Assembly (NCBI GenBank): GCA_020438795.1
Contig: JAGQTY010000029.1
Coordinates: 6,633-39,629 of the forward strand
From: Actinomycetota bacterium
Lineage (GTDB): Bacteria; Actinomycetota; Actinomycetes; S36-B12; GCA-2699445
DNA: 32,997 nt
Direction of reading: 5' to 3'
Shown: positions 13,838 to 22,022 of the stretch, in pieces
Position numbering within the stretch: the first letter of the stretch is position 1
Layout of the letters: each line of letters starts with the position of its first letter
Program-made: the position numbers and the translations under genes
The notes under the pieces: generated by a model
What the model saw: only the letters and a program-made list of their open reading frames with translations
What the model was told of the DNA's origin: nothing
The model's database searches: none

Positions 13838-14938
13838 TCAGGTTCGGCGCCGGAAGAGGCGCAGGTGCGCCGGGAGCTGTTCGGACAGTCGGTGGCTCAC
13901 CTCGGCGGTGAAGACCGCCCGCTGCAGCGTGGGCGGCTCGGGATAGGCGGCGAGATAGGCCTCCTCGCAGACGTCCACCCAAGTGGCACCGACGATTCTG
14001 GTGACGATCCCCGCCGAGAGTCCCGAGCCCATGCCGTCGGCCCGGCCCGACCGCCGCTTGCCCACGGCCATCCGGCCGAGGGCAACCGAAGGGACACCCC
14101 AGCTTCCGAGCTGGCCGGTCCACAGCCACGCCCGCAACAGTGCCAGCTCCCGGGTCGCCTCTGCAGCGCTGACAGCGAGGTCCTTGGGCAGGCCGTAGAC
14201 CAGGGCGACATCAGCGAACATCTGGGTCCATCTGGTCCGCAACGCCCGGGGCAGCGCACGGCCCGACAGATCCTTGCTGGCCCGGTCGACGCACGCGTCG
14301 GCCGACTCGCGTTTGAGTCCCGCGTCGAGACGCTGGGCGGCCGCCAGCGCCAGCCGGACGCCTGCCGGTGCGGCCGCGTTGGTCGCCTCCAGCAGCGTCA
14401 GCAGCCCGTGCTGGTCGGTTCCTGCGAACCGGTCCGGCTGGGCGTTGACTTCGAAGCAACGCTCGTCCCAGACCGGCAGCGCCAGCGAATCGATGTGACG
14501 AGCAAGTTCGACCACGGCACCATGAGCCGGGTCCGGTGATCGGGTGAGGACCAGGAGCACCGGTGGCCCGAGGTCGGCGAGCTGCCGGACGAGGTCCGCC
14601 TCCACGTCCGTGAACCGCCGGTCGGTTGCCCGCACGCAGTACCAGATCACATGGACGGGCCCGGCACTTCGGATCGCGTCTGCGAGGTCGGAGGCGAGCT
14701 GTCCGGCGTCCCGGCCGTACTCGAGGCCCTCGGTGTCGAGGACGGCCATGTGATGCCCGGGTCGCCGGTACAGGTGGCTGCCGCGGGTGACCGGTTCGCC
14801 GATGCCCGTTGCCGCAAGATCGGCGCCGAAGATGGTGTTGAGCAGGGTGCTCTTGCCGACCCCCGTCGCGCCGAGCAGCGCAAGGGTGAACCGCGGGGGC
14901 GCCACCGGTCCGGGCGCCGCAGGCTCTGCCGGATTCAT
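13838..14938 (-). CDS. GTPase with degenerate C-terminal domain (second of a tandem pair)
   Basis: The 366-residue protein is a P-loop GTPase of the TRAFAC/Era-like kind. It has G1 GATGVGKST at 23-31, a likely switch-I Thr in EPVTRGS near 51 and G3 DTEG at 68-71. At the place of G4 (NKxD) is TRSPD, which is atypical. WYCVRATDRRF is shared almost word for word with the upstream GTPase, as are GIGEPVTR and LLVLT. The C-terminal half aligns loosely with the DUF697 part of its neighbour but lacks the clear membrane-like helices, keeping only the end region (ATWVDVCEEAYLAA against GRAWREVCERMA). It begins 2 bases after the stop of the upstream gene, so the two are one operon and their products may act together. 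Confidence 0.85.
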   Translation of the reverse strand: MNPAEPAAPGPVAPPRFTLALLGATGVGKSTLLNTIFGADLAATGIGEPVTRGSHLYRRPGHHMAVLDTEGLEYGRDAGQLASDLADAIRSAGPVHVIWYCVRATDRRFTDVEADLVRQLADLGPPVLLVLTRSPDPAHGAVVELARHIDSLALPVWDERCFEVNAQPDRFAGTDQHGLLTLLEATNAAAPAGVRLALAAAQRLDAGLKRESADACVDRASKDLSGRALPRALRTRWTQMFADVALVYGLPKDLAVSAAEATRELALLRAWLWTGQLGSWGVPSVALGRMAVGKRRSGRADGMGSGLSAGIVTRIVGATWVDVCEEAYLAAYPEPPTLQRAVFTAEVSHRLSEQLPAHLRLFRRRT

Positions 14939-14940
14939 GC

Positions 14941-16071
14941 TCAGCGTCGTCGCAGTCTGTTCGTTGCCTGACGCTTGAACTCGGCCATGAATACCGACTT
15001 GATGGCCTCATTGTCCAACGCATCGGCCGGTCCGAACTCGCCCTTGGCCATCCGTTCGCAGACCTCACGCCATGCCCGTCCCATACCGAAGGTGAACGCC
15101 GCTGCGACAGCCGCGTTGATCGTGCCCCCGATCACTGTGCCCGCCCCGGGAACCAGCTTCACCAGGCTGGTGGCCACGCTGCGGCCGGCCTGGGTCGCCA
15201 GCCCCGTCGCAGCCAGTCCCGCCACGAGGCTGGCGTCCAGACGGACCCCGTACGTCACGGCGATGGATCCCATCATTCCGGTCTGGATCGGTACCAGGAT
15301 CGCCGCGTCCGAGAAAGGGATGGGTGTGGCCCCGGCGGCCGTGGCGAGCCCGACGGCCGCCCGGATCCGGTTGTCGGCAGCTCTACGTTTGCGGTCGAAG
15401 TCGATCTGCTGTGCCGCGACCAGGGCCCGCGCGACTCCGGCAGGAGCGATCACGAAGGTGTCGTCGAGCAGATGCTGGAGCCCATGTACACCGAAACCCA
15501 GCCAGGGGTCCCTCAGGGCGTTGGTCAGGTAGGGACGGTTGTGCACGATCGGTAGCCCGCGTCGCTGGATGGCCGCCCCGAGGGCCAGCGCGTCCGGGCT
15601 GTACTCCTCTGCCCGCTTGCCCACTTGGGTGAGCACCAGCATGACCGGGAGCCCGAGGCTTGCGAGCGCTTCGATGAACCGCGCCTCGGTGTCCTCGAAA
15701 CGGGCGTCGGTCGACCGCACGCAGTACCAGGCCACGTGGATCCGGTCCTGCAGGGGCCGGGATTCCAGCTGACCCACCAAGGAGCGCAGGTCGCCCAGCA
15801 CCCGCTCCGAATCCGTGCCGATCTCCACACCCCGGGTGTCATAGATGCCCAACGTGCCGGACTGGTGCAGGTAGAGCTGGCTGTCCCTCGTCACGGGCCG
15901 GCCGATCCCGGTCTCGGCCACGGTGCGTCCGAACATGGCGTTGATGAGCGTGCTCTTGCCGACACCGGTCTTGCCGAAGATCGCGAGATTGAAGCGCCCG
16001 GTGCTGGTGAGCTCCTCGCTGTAGGCGGTCTCGAAGTCGCTCGCGCGGAATCCGAAGTCTGGTTCGCTCAC
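14941..16071 (-). CDS. GTPase with C-terminal DUF697 membrane-type domain (first of a tandem pair)
   Basis: The 376-residue protein carries G1 GKTGVGKST at 33-41, switch-I Thr61 in RPVTRDS, G3 DTRG at 78-81 and a degenerate G4, TQVGK at 148-152, in place of NKxD. Residues about 240-335 match DUF697: ATPIPFSDAAILVPIQ, then a Gly/Ala-rich helix LVAGLAATGLATQAG, LVKLVPGAGTVIGG, and AAAFTFGMGRAW. In other bacteria this domain follows Era-like GTPases and is thought to sit in or on the membrane. The GTG at 16071 is preferred because a TACCGT box lies exactly 6 bases upstream. A longer frame to 16416 is open but has no start signal and would overlap the divergent gene. No role is known. Confidence 0.87.
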   Translation of the reverse strand: MSEPDFGFRASDFETAYSEELTSTGRFNLAIFGKTGVGKSTLINAMFGRTVAETGIGRPVTRDSQLYLHQSGTLGIYDTRGVEIGTDSERVLGDLRSLVGQLESRPLQDRIHVAWYCVRSTDARFEDTEARFIEALASLGLPVMLVLTQVGKRAEEYSPDALALGAAIQRRGLPIVHNRPYLTNALRDPWLGFGVHGLQHLLDDTFVIAPAGVARALVAAQQIDFDRKRRAADNRIRAAVGLATAAGATPIPFSDAAILVPIQTGMMGSIAVTYGVRLDASLVAGLAATGLATQAGRSVATSLVKLVPGAGTVIGGTINAAVAAAFTFGMGRAWREVCERMAKGEFGPADALDNEAIKSVFMAEFKRQATNRLRRR

Positions 16072-16077
16072 AGAATC

Positions 16078-16083
16078 ACGGTA
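16078..16083 (-). promoter_or_regulatory. -10 box TACCGT, leaderless start at 16071
   Basis: TACCGT ends 6 bases before the GTG of the DUF697 GTPase gene; there is no ribosome site. Confidence 0.45.
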
Positions 16084-16213
16084 TCCGGCTGCAGGCCGAT
16101 CGTCAGCCGTGCGGCACCAACAGATGAGCGGTATGCCTGCCGGACCGCTTCGCTGTGGGGCTGCTCCCGTGTCGGTGCTGCCCCCACGCAGCGCTGCCGC
16201 ACAGAATAGGGCC

Positions 16214-16795
16214 ATGGCCTGGCACGAACCGCTCAGCAGACCAGTCGCCCGGCACGTCCGCGACGAAGGGCTCCCGGGCCCCATGTATGCGGCCATCGGG
16301 CTCGCGGCCACAGTCCGCGAGCAGGGCCAGGCGCTTGCCGACTCCCTTGCCTCAAGCCGAGGGGTGCTGTCCGGACTCGTCGTCACACAGCCCGACCCGT
16401 CGGCCGTCGCGGGCAACGGCTCCCAGGAGACGCCTGCCGGTGGGCGCGAGCTGCTCCCTCACGCGCTGACCGCCGAGGCACTCACTGCGGCGCGGAGCTG
16501 GATAGTGGGCTCGTACCAGCAGCTGAGCGCCCGTGGTGAGGACGAACTGGTGTCACAGGTCGCAGAGAGGGCGGTGCGCCAGCGAGTGGGCGTCATCGAG
16601 GACCGGGTTGCGCCACGCGCCGCGCGAGCTGCGGTGCGCTACCACAACCGCAAGCAGCAGTTCCTGGCCAGCCCGACGGGGCAACGTACGACGGTTGCAG
16701 CGGCGCGCACGCGGGTGTGGTGGCAGCGTTCCGCGGCACGGTTCAGCGAGCTGAACCAGCCGGTGCTACTCGACGATGCTGACACACCGGACTGA
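16214..16795 (+). CDS. Hypothetical protein, divergent to the GTPase pair
   Basis: I do not recognise this 193-residue protein. It is predicted largely helical, with no signal peptide. Weak hydrophobicity occurs at PMYAAIGLAATVREQGQALADSL (residues 23-45), not clearly a membrane helix. The second half is basic and Ala/Arg-rich (VAPRAARAAVRYHNRKQQFL, TVAAARTRVWWQRSAARF). The ATG at 16214 has CAGAAT exactly 6 bases upstream. It shares a 142-bp divergent control region with the GTPase operon, so co-regulation is possible. A hairpin follows the stop. Confidence 0.7.
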   Translation: MAWHEPLSRPVARHVRDEGLPGPMYAAIGLAATVREQGQALADSLASSRGVLSGLVVTQPDPSAVAGNGSQETPAGGRELLPHALTAEALTAARSWIVGSYQQLSARGEDELVSQVAERAVRQRVGVIEDRVAPRAARAAVRYHNRKQQFLASPTGQRTTVAAARTRVWWQRSAARFSELNQPVLLDDADTPD

Positions 16796-16796
16796 T

Positions 16797-16821
16797 TGAT
16801 CGCCCGTGCCCCGGGCGATCA
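16797..16821 (+). terminator. Hairpin after the hypothetical gene
   Basis: A perfect 10-bp stem TGATCGCCCG/CGGGCGATCA (16797-16806 with 16812-16821) starts 1 base after the stop codon. It lacks a T-run. It supports a later start for the next gene rather than the in-frame TTG at 16796. Confidence 0.6.
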
Positions 16822-16835
16822 GCGCTGGAGGGCAA

Positions 16836-16841
16836 TAGACT
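16836..16841 (+). promoter_or_regulatory. -10 box TAGACT, leaderless start at 16850
   Basis: TAGACT lies 8 bases before the GTG of the YheT-family gene and is the same hexamer as before purL. Confidence 0.5.
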
Positions 16842-16849
16842 GTCTCGGC

Positions 16850-17857
16850 GTGGACCCGGTCAACAGCGACTTCCAGGCGCCCAGAGGATGGCGTGACCCA
16901 CACCTGCAGACGCTGCGCAGCCGGATCCTTCCCACGGTCTTCGACCTGAGCGATGTCGGTACCAGTGCCGAGGTCATCGTCGACCTCGATGACGGCACGG
17001 GCGACCGGATCCGCTACTGGCATCACACACCGTTCCGGAACAATCCGGCCGTCAACCACATCTCGTGTGTGGTCCTGATCCATGGACTGGGCGGGTCGGC
17101 GAACTCGGAGTACATGCTCAGCAGCGCACACGCCTTTCTGCAGGTGGGCATTCCCGTGGCCAGGGTCGATCTGCGCGGGGCCGGCGATTCCTACGACCTC
17201 TCCAGGCACTACTACCACGCGGGCCGGACCGAGGACGTACGAGCTGTTCTGCGCTCTGTCCTCCTGCGTGCGGGCTATGGCGTGGTCCCGATGGGATTCT
17301 CGCTCGGCGGCAACATGACGGTGAAGGTGCTCGGCGAACCGGATGAGCTGCCAGGTGTGCTCGCCGGGATCAGCGTTTCGACACCGCTGGACCTCGTGGA
17401 AGGATCCGCCTACATCCAGGCGGTGGCCTTCGGGCTGTACGAGCGGTTCATCGTGTTCAATCTGCGTCACGAACTGCAGAAGGGCTTCGCCGAGCTGACC
17501 GAGCAGCAGTGGCGCGAGGTCCGGCGCGCGCGGCGCCTCGAAGCCTTCGACAACGCCTACACCGCTCCGGAGAACGGCTGGCGGGACGCCATCGAGTATT
17601 ACAGTGTGAACTCCTCGTCGCAGTTCCTGCCGCGGGTGCAGCGCCCGCTGCTGATGGTCCACTCCGCCGACGATCCCATGGTGCCGGTGGCCCCGTACGA
17701 ACGCCTGCAGTGGGACGACCTTGCCAGGAGGAACCGGATCAGCCGCGCCATCACCGGGATCGGCGGCCACCTGGGTTTCCACGAGCGAGGCCGCAAGTAC
17801 CGTTGGTTCAGCCGGGTGGCGCTGCAGTATCTGCTCTCGCTGCGCGACGATAGCTGA
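16850..17857 (+). CDS. Alpha/beta hydrolase, YheT/COG0429 family
   Basis: The 335-residue protein has the YheT pattern. It opens with the family's W-R-D-P-H-L-Q-T-L (residues 14-22). Then come the oxyanion strand VVLIHGLGGSANSEYM, DLRGAGDS, the nucleophile elbow GFSLGGN with Ser151, the Asp in ADDPMVP and the His in GGHLGF. YheT relatives act on short ester or acyl substrates, but few have been tested. The GTG start follows a TAGACT box by 8 bases. The 3' end overlaps the convergent trmB coding end by 50 bases. Confidence 0.92.
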   Translation: MDPVNSDFQAPRGWRDPHLQTLRSRILPTVFDLSDVGTSAEVIVDLDDGTGDRIRYWHHTPFRNNPAVNHISCVVLIHGLGGSANSEYMLSSAHAFLQVGIPVARVDLRGAGDSYDLSRHYYHAGRTEDVRAVLRSVLLRAGYGVVPMGFSLGGNMTVKVLGEPDELPGVLAGISVSTPLDLVEGSAYIQAVAFGLYERFIVFNLRHELQKGFAELTEQQWREVRRARRLEAFDNAYTAPENGWRDAIEYYSVNSSSQFLPRVQRPLLMVHSADDPMVPVAPYERLQWDDLARRNRISRAITGIGGHLGFHERGRKYRWFSRVALQYLLSLRDDS

Positions 17858-18494
17858 GGTCGGTGACGGTCCGGCCCTCCTGGTGGGCGGTACTCTCGTA
17901 CTTCGTCAGAGATCGCGACGTCGGGCGAGGCACCACGCCGTCCTCCCCCTCAGGCCGGAAGTCGCCGGAGGACCGCATGAGGTCCCTGACCCAGCGCACG
18001 TACTCGGGGATGTCGGAAGCGACGTTCAGGTGGCCGCCGTCGCGCAGGGCGCCGGCCGCGGCGGTCACGAAGGCCGGCCGGAGCAGCCTGCGTTTGTGGT
18101 GGGCTCGTTTCGGCCACGGATCGGGGAACCAGACATTGATGGCGGCGATGGAGCCTGCCGGGACGTAGTCCTCGAGAGCGATCAGGGCATCCCCTTCGAA
18201 GATGCGGACATTGGCCAGGCCGAGAACGTCGGCGTCCCGGATGGTTCTGGCCAGTCCCTTCACATGGACGTCGAGAGCCACCACTGTGGTGCTCGGCTCA
18301 GCAGCGGCGAGACCGATGACGCTGGCGCCCATACCGGAACCCACTTCCAGCACCACCCGGTCGACCGGGGCAAGCTGCCACCGGGACGCCGGCAGGCGCA
18401 ACTCGGGGCCTCGCTGCGCCCAGATCTCCGCAAGGCGCGGGGACATCCGGCCGGGACGCCCCTGATAGCTGCGGATGTGCATCTGCTCGGACAC
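17808..18494 (-). CDS. trmB: tRNA (guanine-N7-)-methyltransferase
   Basis: The 228-residue protein methylates N7 of G46 in the variable loop of tRNA, using SAM. TrmB marks are the SAM loop LEVGSGMGASVIGLA near 49-63, ALDVH, the catalytic/tRNA segment NVWFPDPWPKRAHHKRRLL near 120-138 and the C-terminal signature SLTKYESTAHQEGR followed by VTDL. The core ends just before the stop, and the last 15 or so residues (YRRAARADTAAPPG) lie in the overlap with the YheT gene, outside the conserved fold. The GTG at 18494 has CAGAAT exactly 6 bases upstream, the same hexamer as at 16202. Confidence 0.95.
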   Translation of the reverse strand: MSEQMHIRSYQGRPGRMSPRLAEIWAQRGPELRLPASRWQLAPVDRVVLEVGSGMGASVIGLAAAEPSTTVVALDVHVKGLARTIRDADVLGLANVRIFEGDALIALEDYVPAGSIAAINVWFPDPWPKRAHHKRRLLRPAFVTAAAGALRDGGHLNVASDIPEYVRWVRDLMRSSGDFRPEGEDGVVPRPTSRSLTKYESTAHQEGRTVTDLSYRRAARADTAAPPG

Positions 18495-18563
18495 GGACCA
18501 ATTCTGCCAGGGGCGCTGCGGCTGAGCGACTCCTGTCCTGGTCGCCGTACGGTCTGTCAGGAG

Positions 18564-19109
18564 CTATCGGAGGACGTCGTCGGTGAGCGCTGCCGCAACG
18601 ACATACGCCACATGCGTGCCCAGTGCGGTGAGGATGACGTCTGCCGGCCACTGTGAGGGTGGTGGGGTGTGCCCGAGGAGGGGGAACATTGTGAACGTGA
18701 CACTCAGGAGGGTGCCGCCGAACAGCACGCTGGCCCATGGCTCGCCGAGCATTTCGCGCAGTCCCACGTGGGCCAGCCCGAAGACCGACCCGTACCCCCA
18801 GCGAAGCGCCAGGGCGACATCGTCGGGATGCTGGCCGATCACAGAGGGCAGGTGCAGGATGGAGATCACAATCCTGCCCGGCACCACTGTGTCGTCGTAG
18901 TCCAGGCCCAGCTGACCGGACAGTCCCACCACCGGTGTTCCATCCGCGAGCGTCGCCGCCCCACTGGTGGGCTGCCCGCCGCGCAGTCTGCGCAACGCCG
19001 TGTAGGCGAGCGTCATGGCCGTCACTCCGGCTGCGCCCGCCAGGATCCCACGGATGGGCCAGGGCACCTTCCCGGATCGTCCGGCTGCTGCGGACCGGCC
19101 TGCGAACAT
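18564..19109 (-). CDS. Hypothetical membrane protein (about four helices)
   Basis: A 181-residue protein I cannot name. Helices lie at about 16-35 (IRGILAGAAGVTAMTLAYTAL), 85-110 (WGYGSVFGLAHVGL), 117-140 (WASVLFGGTLLSVTFTMFPLLG) and 150-175 (ADVILTALGTHVAYVVAAALT). The arrangement, with a conserved-looking G-x-x-x-G start and YGSVFGLAH, resembles the YagU/DUF1440-like or DUF6789-like small membrane proteins of actinobacteria, without being a firm match. The ATG at 19109 is chosen because GATTCT lies exactly 6 bases upstream. The frame is open further, but would overlap the divergent PhzF gene. Confidence 0.75.
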   Translation of the reverse strand: MFAGRSAAAGRSGKVPWPIRGILAGAAGVTAMTLAYTALRRLRGGQPTSGAATLADGTPVVGLSGQLGLDYDDTVVPGRIVISILHLPSVIGQHPDDVALALRWGYGSVFGLAHVGLREMLGEPWASVLFGGTLLSVTFTMFPLLGHTPPPSQWPADVILTALGTHVAYVVAAALTDDVLR

Positions 19110-19194
19110 GCATTCAGAATCCCGGATCCGCGCCCTGATTGCCCGCTGAGCCGGTTCCTGTTCGGAAGCGGGCGTGGGCCCGCATACTGGTTTC

Positions 19195-20094
19195 ATGGCT
19201 ACGCATGGACGGGACAGGTTGCGCTTCGAGACCGTCGACGTCTTCACCGACGCCGGGTTCTCCGGGAACCAGCTCGCCGTGGTGCTCGGTGGCAGCGACC
19301 TGTCCACCGGACAGATGCAGCAGATCGCTGCCGAGTTCGGATACTCGGAGACATCGTTCGTGCTTCCATCCGAGGACGATCTTCATGATGCTCGTGTGCG
19401 GATATTCACTCCCGCTCACGAGGTTCCCTTCGCAGGGCATCCGAACGTCGGCACCGCCTTCGTGCTCGCTCTGGAGTCCGCTGCCGCCGAATACCGCTTC
19501 CTCGAGGGGGCTGGTACGGTCACCGTGACGGTGAGGCGGGACGAGGACGGCCGAGCGACGGGTGCGCGGCTGCGCACGCCCGCGCCATTCAGGACCGGTG
19601 CCGTGCTCGACCAGGCTCTGATCGCCGGCTGCCTGGGCCTGACCGGCGCGGATATCCGCCTTGATCAGCATGAACCGGTGGTCGGTTCCTGCGGCCTGCC
19701 GTTCCTTTTCGTGCAGCTGAGCGAGCAGGATGCGCTGGCTCGGGTCCGGGTGGACGTGGACCGGCTGGTCGCGTTGACCGACGCTTCGGAGTTCACCGGG
19801 GTGTCGGTGTATGCACTGCGGGGCAGAGATGGCGAGCGCGTGGAGCTGACCCAGCGCATGTTCGCGCCTGGGGCAGGGGTGCCCGAGGACCCCGCCACCG
19901 GCAGTGCGGCCTCCGCGCTCGCCTGCCTCCGAGCGGAATTCGACTCCGGTGAGCCGCTGTGGCTCATCGAGCAGGGGCAGTACATCGGGCGGCCCAGCCG
20001 TATCGAGGCAACGGTGAGCCGGCAGGACGAGGGGTTGTTCGCCCACGTGGCAGGCAACTGTGTGTCCATGATGTCCGGGACCATTCGGGTCTGA
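19195..20094 (+). CDS. PhzF family protein (phenazine biosynthesis-like, diaminopimelate-epimerase fold)
   Basis: The 299-residue protein has both halves of the PhzF/DapF fold. The first half contains DVFTDAGFSGNQLAVVL at 15-31, the catalytic Glu52 in YSETSFV and RIFTPAHEVPFAGHPNVGTA, where PhzF relatives bind substrate. The second half contains MFAPGAGVPEDPATGSA, which is diagnostic. The family includes PhzF isomerase, but most members outside phenazine clusters have no known substrate, and no other phenazine gene is here. The ATG at 19195 has CATACT exactly 6 bases upstream. Confidence 0.93.
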   Translation: MATHGRDRLRFETVDVFTDAGFSGNQLAVVLGGSDLSTGQMQQIAAEFGYSETSFVLPSEDDLHDARVRIFTPAHEVPFAGHPNVGTAFVLALESAAAEYRFLEGAGTVTVTVRRDEDGRATGARLRTPAPFRTGAVLDQALIAGCLGLTGADIRLDQHEPVVGSCGLPFLFVQLSEQDALARVRVDVDRLVALTDASEFTGVSVYALRGRDGERVELTQRMFAPGAGVPEDPATGSAASALACLRAEFDSGEPLWLIEQGQYIGRPSRIEATVSRQDEGLFAHVAGNCVSMMSGTIRV

Positions 20095-20133
20095 CCTCTG
20101 CAACACCGGTGCCCGCTTCGGCATGCTGGGGCA

Positions 20134-21303
20134 GTGGCGAACCCTTGGAAGAAAATTGCCGACTCGTTCGATCAGGTGGTCCGCAGTGAGAGCACTGCCA
20201 AGACCGTCTCGCGGGTCGAGGATCAGTGGAACAAGTACCGGCACCGCAGCAAGGTGGATGACGGTGTCCTGCGGGGGGTCCGCGTCATCGTCTACCGGGG
20301 CTATGTGTCGGGCAACGAAGCCCGGGTCAAGGTGCGTGTCGTCGAAGCTCCCAGACTCCCGGGCGAGGAGAGCAAGATTCCTTACTACGACGTGGTCAAC
20401 GCCAACCTGCGGCGGCACGCGGTGCTGGCCTTCCCGGACGTGAAGGTCACGGCGACGCTCGCCGATCATGTGGCCTCGGCCGAGACCGACAGGCACGGTT
20501 TCGCGAGTCTGCGGTTGCCGGCCGGAAGGCTGGCACCCGGCTGGCACGAGGTCACGGCAGTCGTCGAGTCGCAGGACAGCGAAGATCAGGAGTACGTGGG
20601 TGTCGGCCGCGTTCTCAAGACGCCCGCGCTCGCGCCGTTGATGGTCGTCAGTGACATCGATGACACGGTGCTGCGGACCGGCCTGGACGAAGGGATCGTG
20701 GCATTGCGCCGGACCCTGTCGCTGGACGCTCACAGCCGCCGCGCGGTGCCGGGCATGGCTTCGCTCTACCGGGGCCTGAGCAGGGGCGTGACCGACGCGG
20801 ACGGCGGACGAGCACCGGAGCCGGGCTTCTTCTACGTGTCGACGGGCAGCTGGGCCTTCTATGAGATGCTCACCCAGTTCCTGCAGTTGCGCGGCTATCC
20901 GAGGGGGCCACTGTTCCTCACCGACTGGGGTCCCAGTGAGCGCTACCTGCGCCGTTCCGGGGAGCAGCACAAGCATGAGACGCTCAAGAAGCTGGAGGCC
21001 GCGCTGCCGACCACGCCGATGGTGCTGATCGGTGACTCCGGGCAGCGGGACCCCGACATCTACTCCAGCTTCGCCCGTTCCCACCCCGGCCGAGTCCGGC
21101 TGATCCTCATCATCAAGGCCAGTGACGCCTCGGCTGAGAAGACACAGCAGTGGCGGGACAAGGAGGAGGCCTTCGCTGCTGAGGGGATTCCCTTCCACGT
21201 CGTCGACGATGCCTTGCAGGCCGCCATCGTCGCCCACGACGAGGGTCTCGTGGACCGGATCACCATCGAAGAGGTCGAGACCGAAATGGGAGCTCTCTTC
21301 TGA
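20134..21303 (+). CDS. App1-type phosphatidate phosphatase (DUF2183)
   Basis: The 389-residue protein has an N-terminal beta-rich region (residues about 45-165), then the App1 catalytic domain with the HAD-like DxDxT motif in SDIDDTVLRT (Asp174, Asp176, Thr178). Further App1 marks are VPGMASLYRGL, FFYVSTGSWAFYEMLTQF, PLFLTDWG, HKHETLKKL and LIGDSGQRDPDIYSSFA. Yeast App1 is a Mg-dependent phosphatidate phosphatase; bacterial members keep the motifs but are little studied. It is probably cytosolic, as no signal peptide is seen. The GTG start at 20134 has CATGCT exactly 6 bases upstream. It lies 39 bases after the PhzF gene. Confidence 0.92.
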   Translation: MANPWKKIADSFDQVVRSESTAKTVSRVEDQWNKYRHRSKVDDGVLRGVRVIVYRGYVSGNEARVKVRVVEAPRLPGEESKIPYYDVVNANLRRHAVLAFPDVKVTATLADHVASAETDRHGFASLRLPAGRLAPGWHEVTAVVESQDSEDQEYVGVGRVLKTPALAPLMVVSDIDDTVLRTGLDEGIVALRRTLSLDAHSRRAVPGMASLYRGLSRGVTDADGGRAPEPGFFYVSTGSWAFYEMLTQFLQLRGYPRGPLFLTDWGPSERYLRRSGEQHKHETLKKLEAALPTTPMVLIGDSGQRDPDIYSSFARSHPGRVRLILIIKASDASAEKTQQWRDKEEAFAAEGIPFHVVDDALQAAIVAHDEGLVDRITIEEVETEMGALF

Positions 21304-21334
21304 GTCGCCGGGGGCGGCGTTGCGGGCAACCCCA

Positions 21335-21928
21335 TCAGTCCGGCGCGGGGACGCTCAGGTCTGCGTGCTCCTGCGGCCTGAACCGTCGCAGGTATTCCTG
21401 CTGGTGTGCGAACCACTCGTCGAGTTCGGCGTCGAACCGGAAGCCGTCGCGCTGCTTGGCCCGGGCCAGTGCGGTCGTAGGGTCGGCATCGAGCCAGAGC
21501 GCGGGGTCCGCGAACGGCCGTGTGACCGGGTGCCCGCTGCCGACACCCTCGAGAATCAGCACGTCCGGCGCGCAGAGCTCGACCTCAGCACCGAATCCGC
21601 CATCGATCCAGTCGTAGCGCTGGAACCGTGCGCTCCCGCCATGCCGGATCGGCGCGAGTATCGAACGCTCGATCCGCTCCCACAGCGACGGGACCAGCCC
21701 ATGCCAGCCCTCATACAGGTCGTCGAGGGCTATCACTGCCACCCGGAGCCCGTCGGGGGTGTGTGCCGATCGTGGACGGCTCGGTAGCGCCAGTTCTCGG
21801 CGCAGGTCCTCGGCCAGGCGGGTCTTGCCGGCGCCGCTGGGCCCGTCGATCGTGACCAGACGGGTGTCGCCGAGTCCGGGAGAGGCCCTCCGGACCACTT
21901 CGGCCAGGCGCGCTGGGTCAGTTGTCAT
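21335..21928 (-). CDS. P-loop kinase of the uridine-kinase-like kind
   Basis: The 197-residue protein has Walker A GPSGAGKT at 29-36, an acidic LDDLYEGW pair (like the LDDFY of uridine/pantothenate kinases), IDGGFG, and LILEGVGSG, which is the second acidic Walker-B-like strand with Glu. WLDADPTTALARAKQRDG matches the later base-recognition and lid segment of this superfamily. It likely phosphorylates a nucleoside or similar small molecule; the identity is open. ATG at 21928 has AGGA 10 bases upstream. In-frame ATGs at 21943 and 21961 are also possible, and a -10-like TAGGAT lies at 21970-21965. Confidence 0.85.
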   Translation of the reverse strand: MTTDPARLAEVVRRASPGLGDTRLVTIDGPSGAGKTRLAEDLRRELALPSRPRSAHTPDGLRVAVIALDDLYEGWHGLVPSLWERIERSILAPIRHGGSARFQRYDWIDGGFGAEVELCAPDVLILEGVGSGHPVTRPFADPALWLDADPTTALARAKQRDGFRFDAELDEWFAHQQEYLRRFRPQEHADLSVPAPD

Positions 21929-22009
21929 CCGACGCGTCCTCATCCTCGCGAGCTCCGGCATACGATCCTATCGCCGCACTGGGGAAGCCGTCGCCGGCTG
22001 CTGCTCCGG

Positions 22010-22015
22010 TAGCAT
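22010..22015 (+). promoter_or_regulatory. -10 box TAGCAT, near-leaderless start at 22023
   Basis: TAGCAT lies 7 bases before the ATG of the DUF302 gene. The G-run in between may double as a ribosome site. Confidence 0.5.
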
Positions 22016-22022
22016 GGGGGGT

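Noticed and set aside
16072..16416. N-terminal extension of the DUF697 GTPase
   Set aside because: The frame is open, but residues there have no family likeness, it overlaps the divergent gene at 16214, and a -10 box sits 6 bases before the GTG at 16071.
19114..21237. Long minus-strand frame of about 700 codons opposite PhzF and App1 genes
   Set aside because: Both plus-strand genes have diagnostic motifs and starts; the opposite frame has no family match that I can see and is a shadow.
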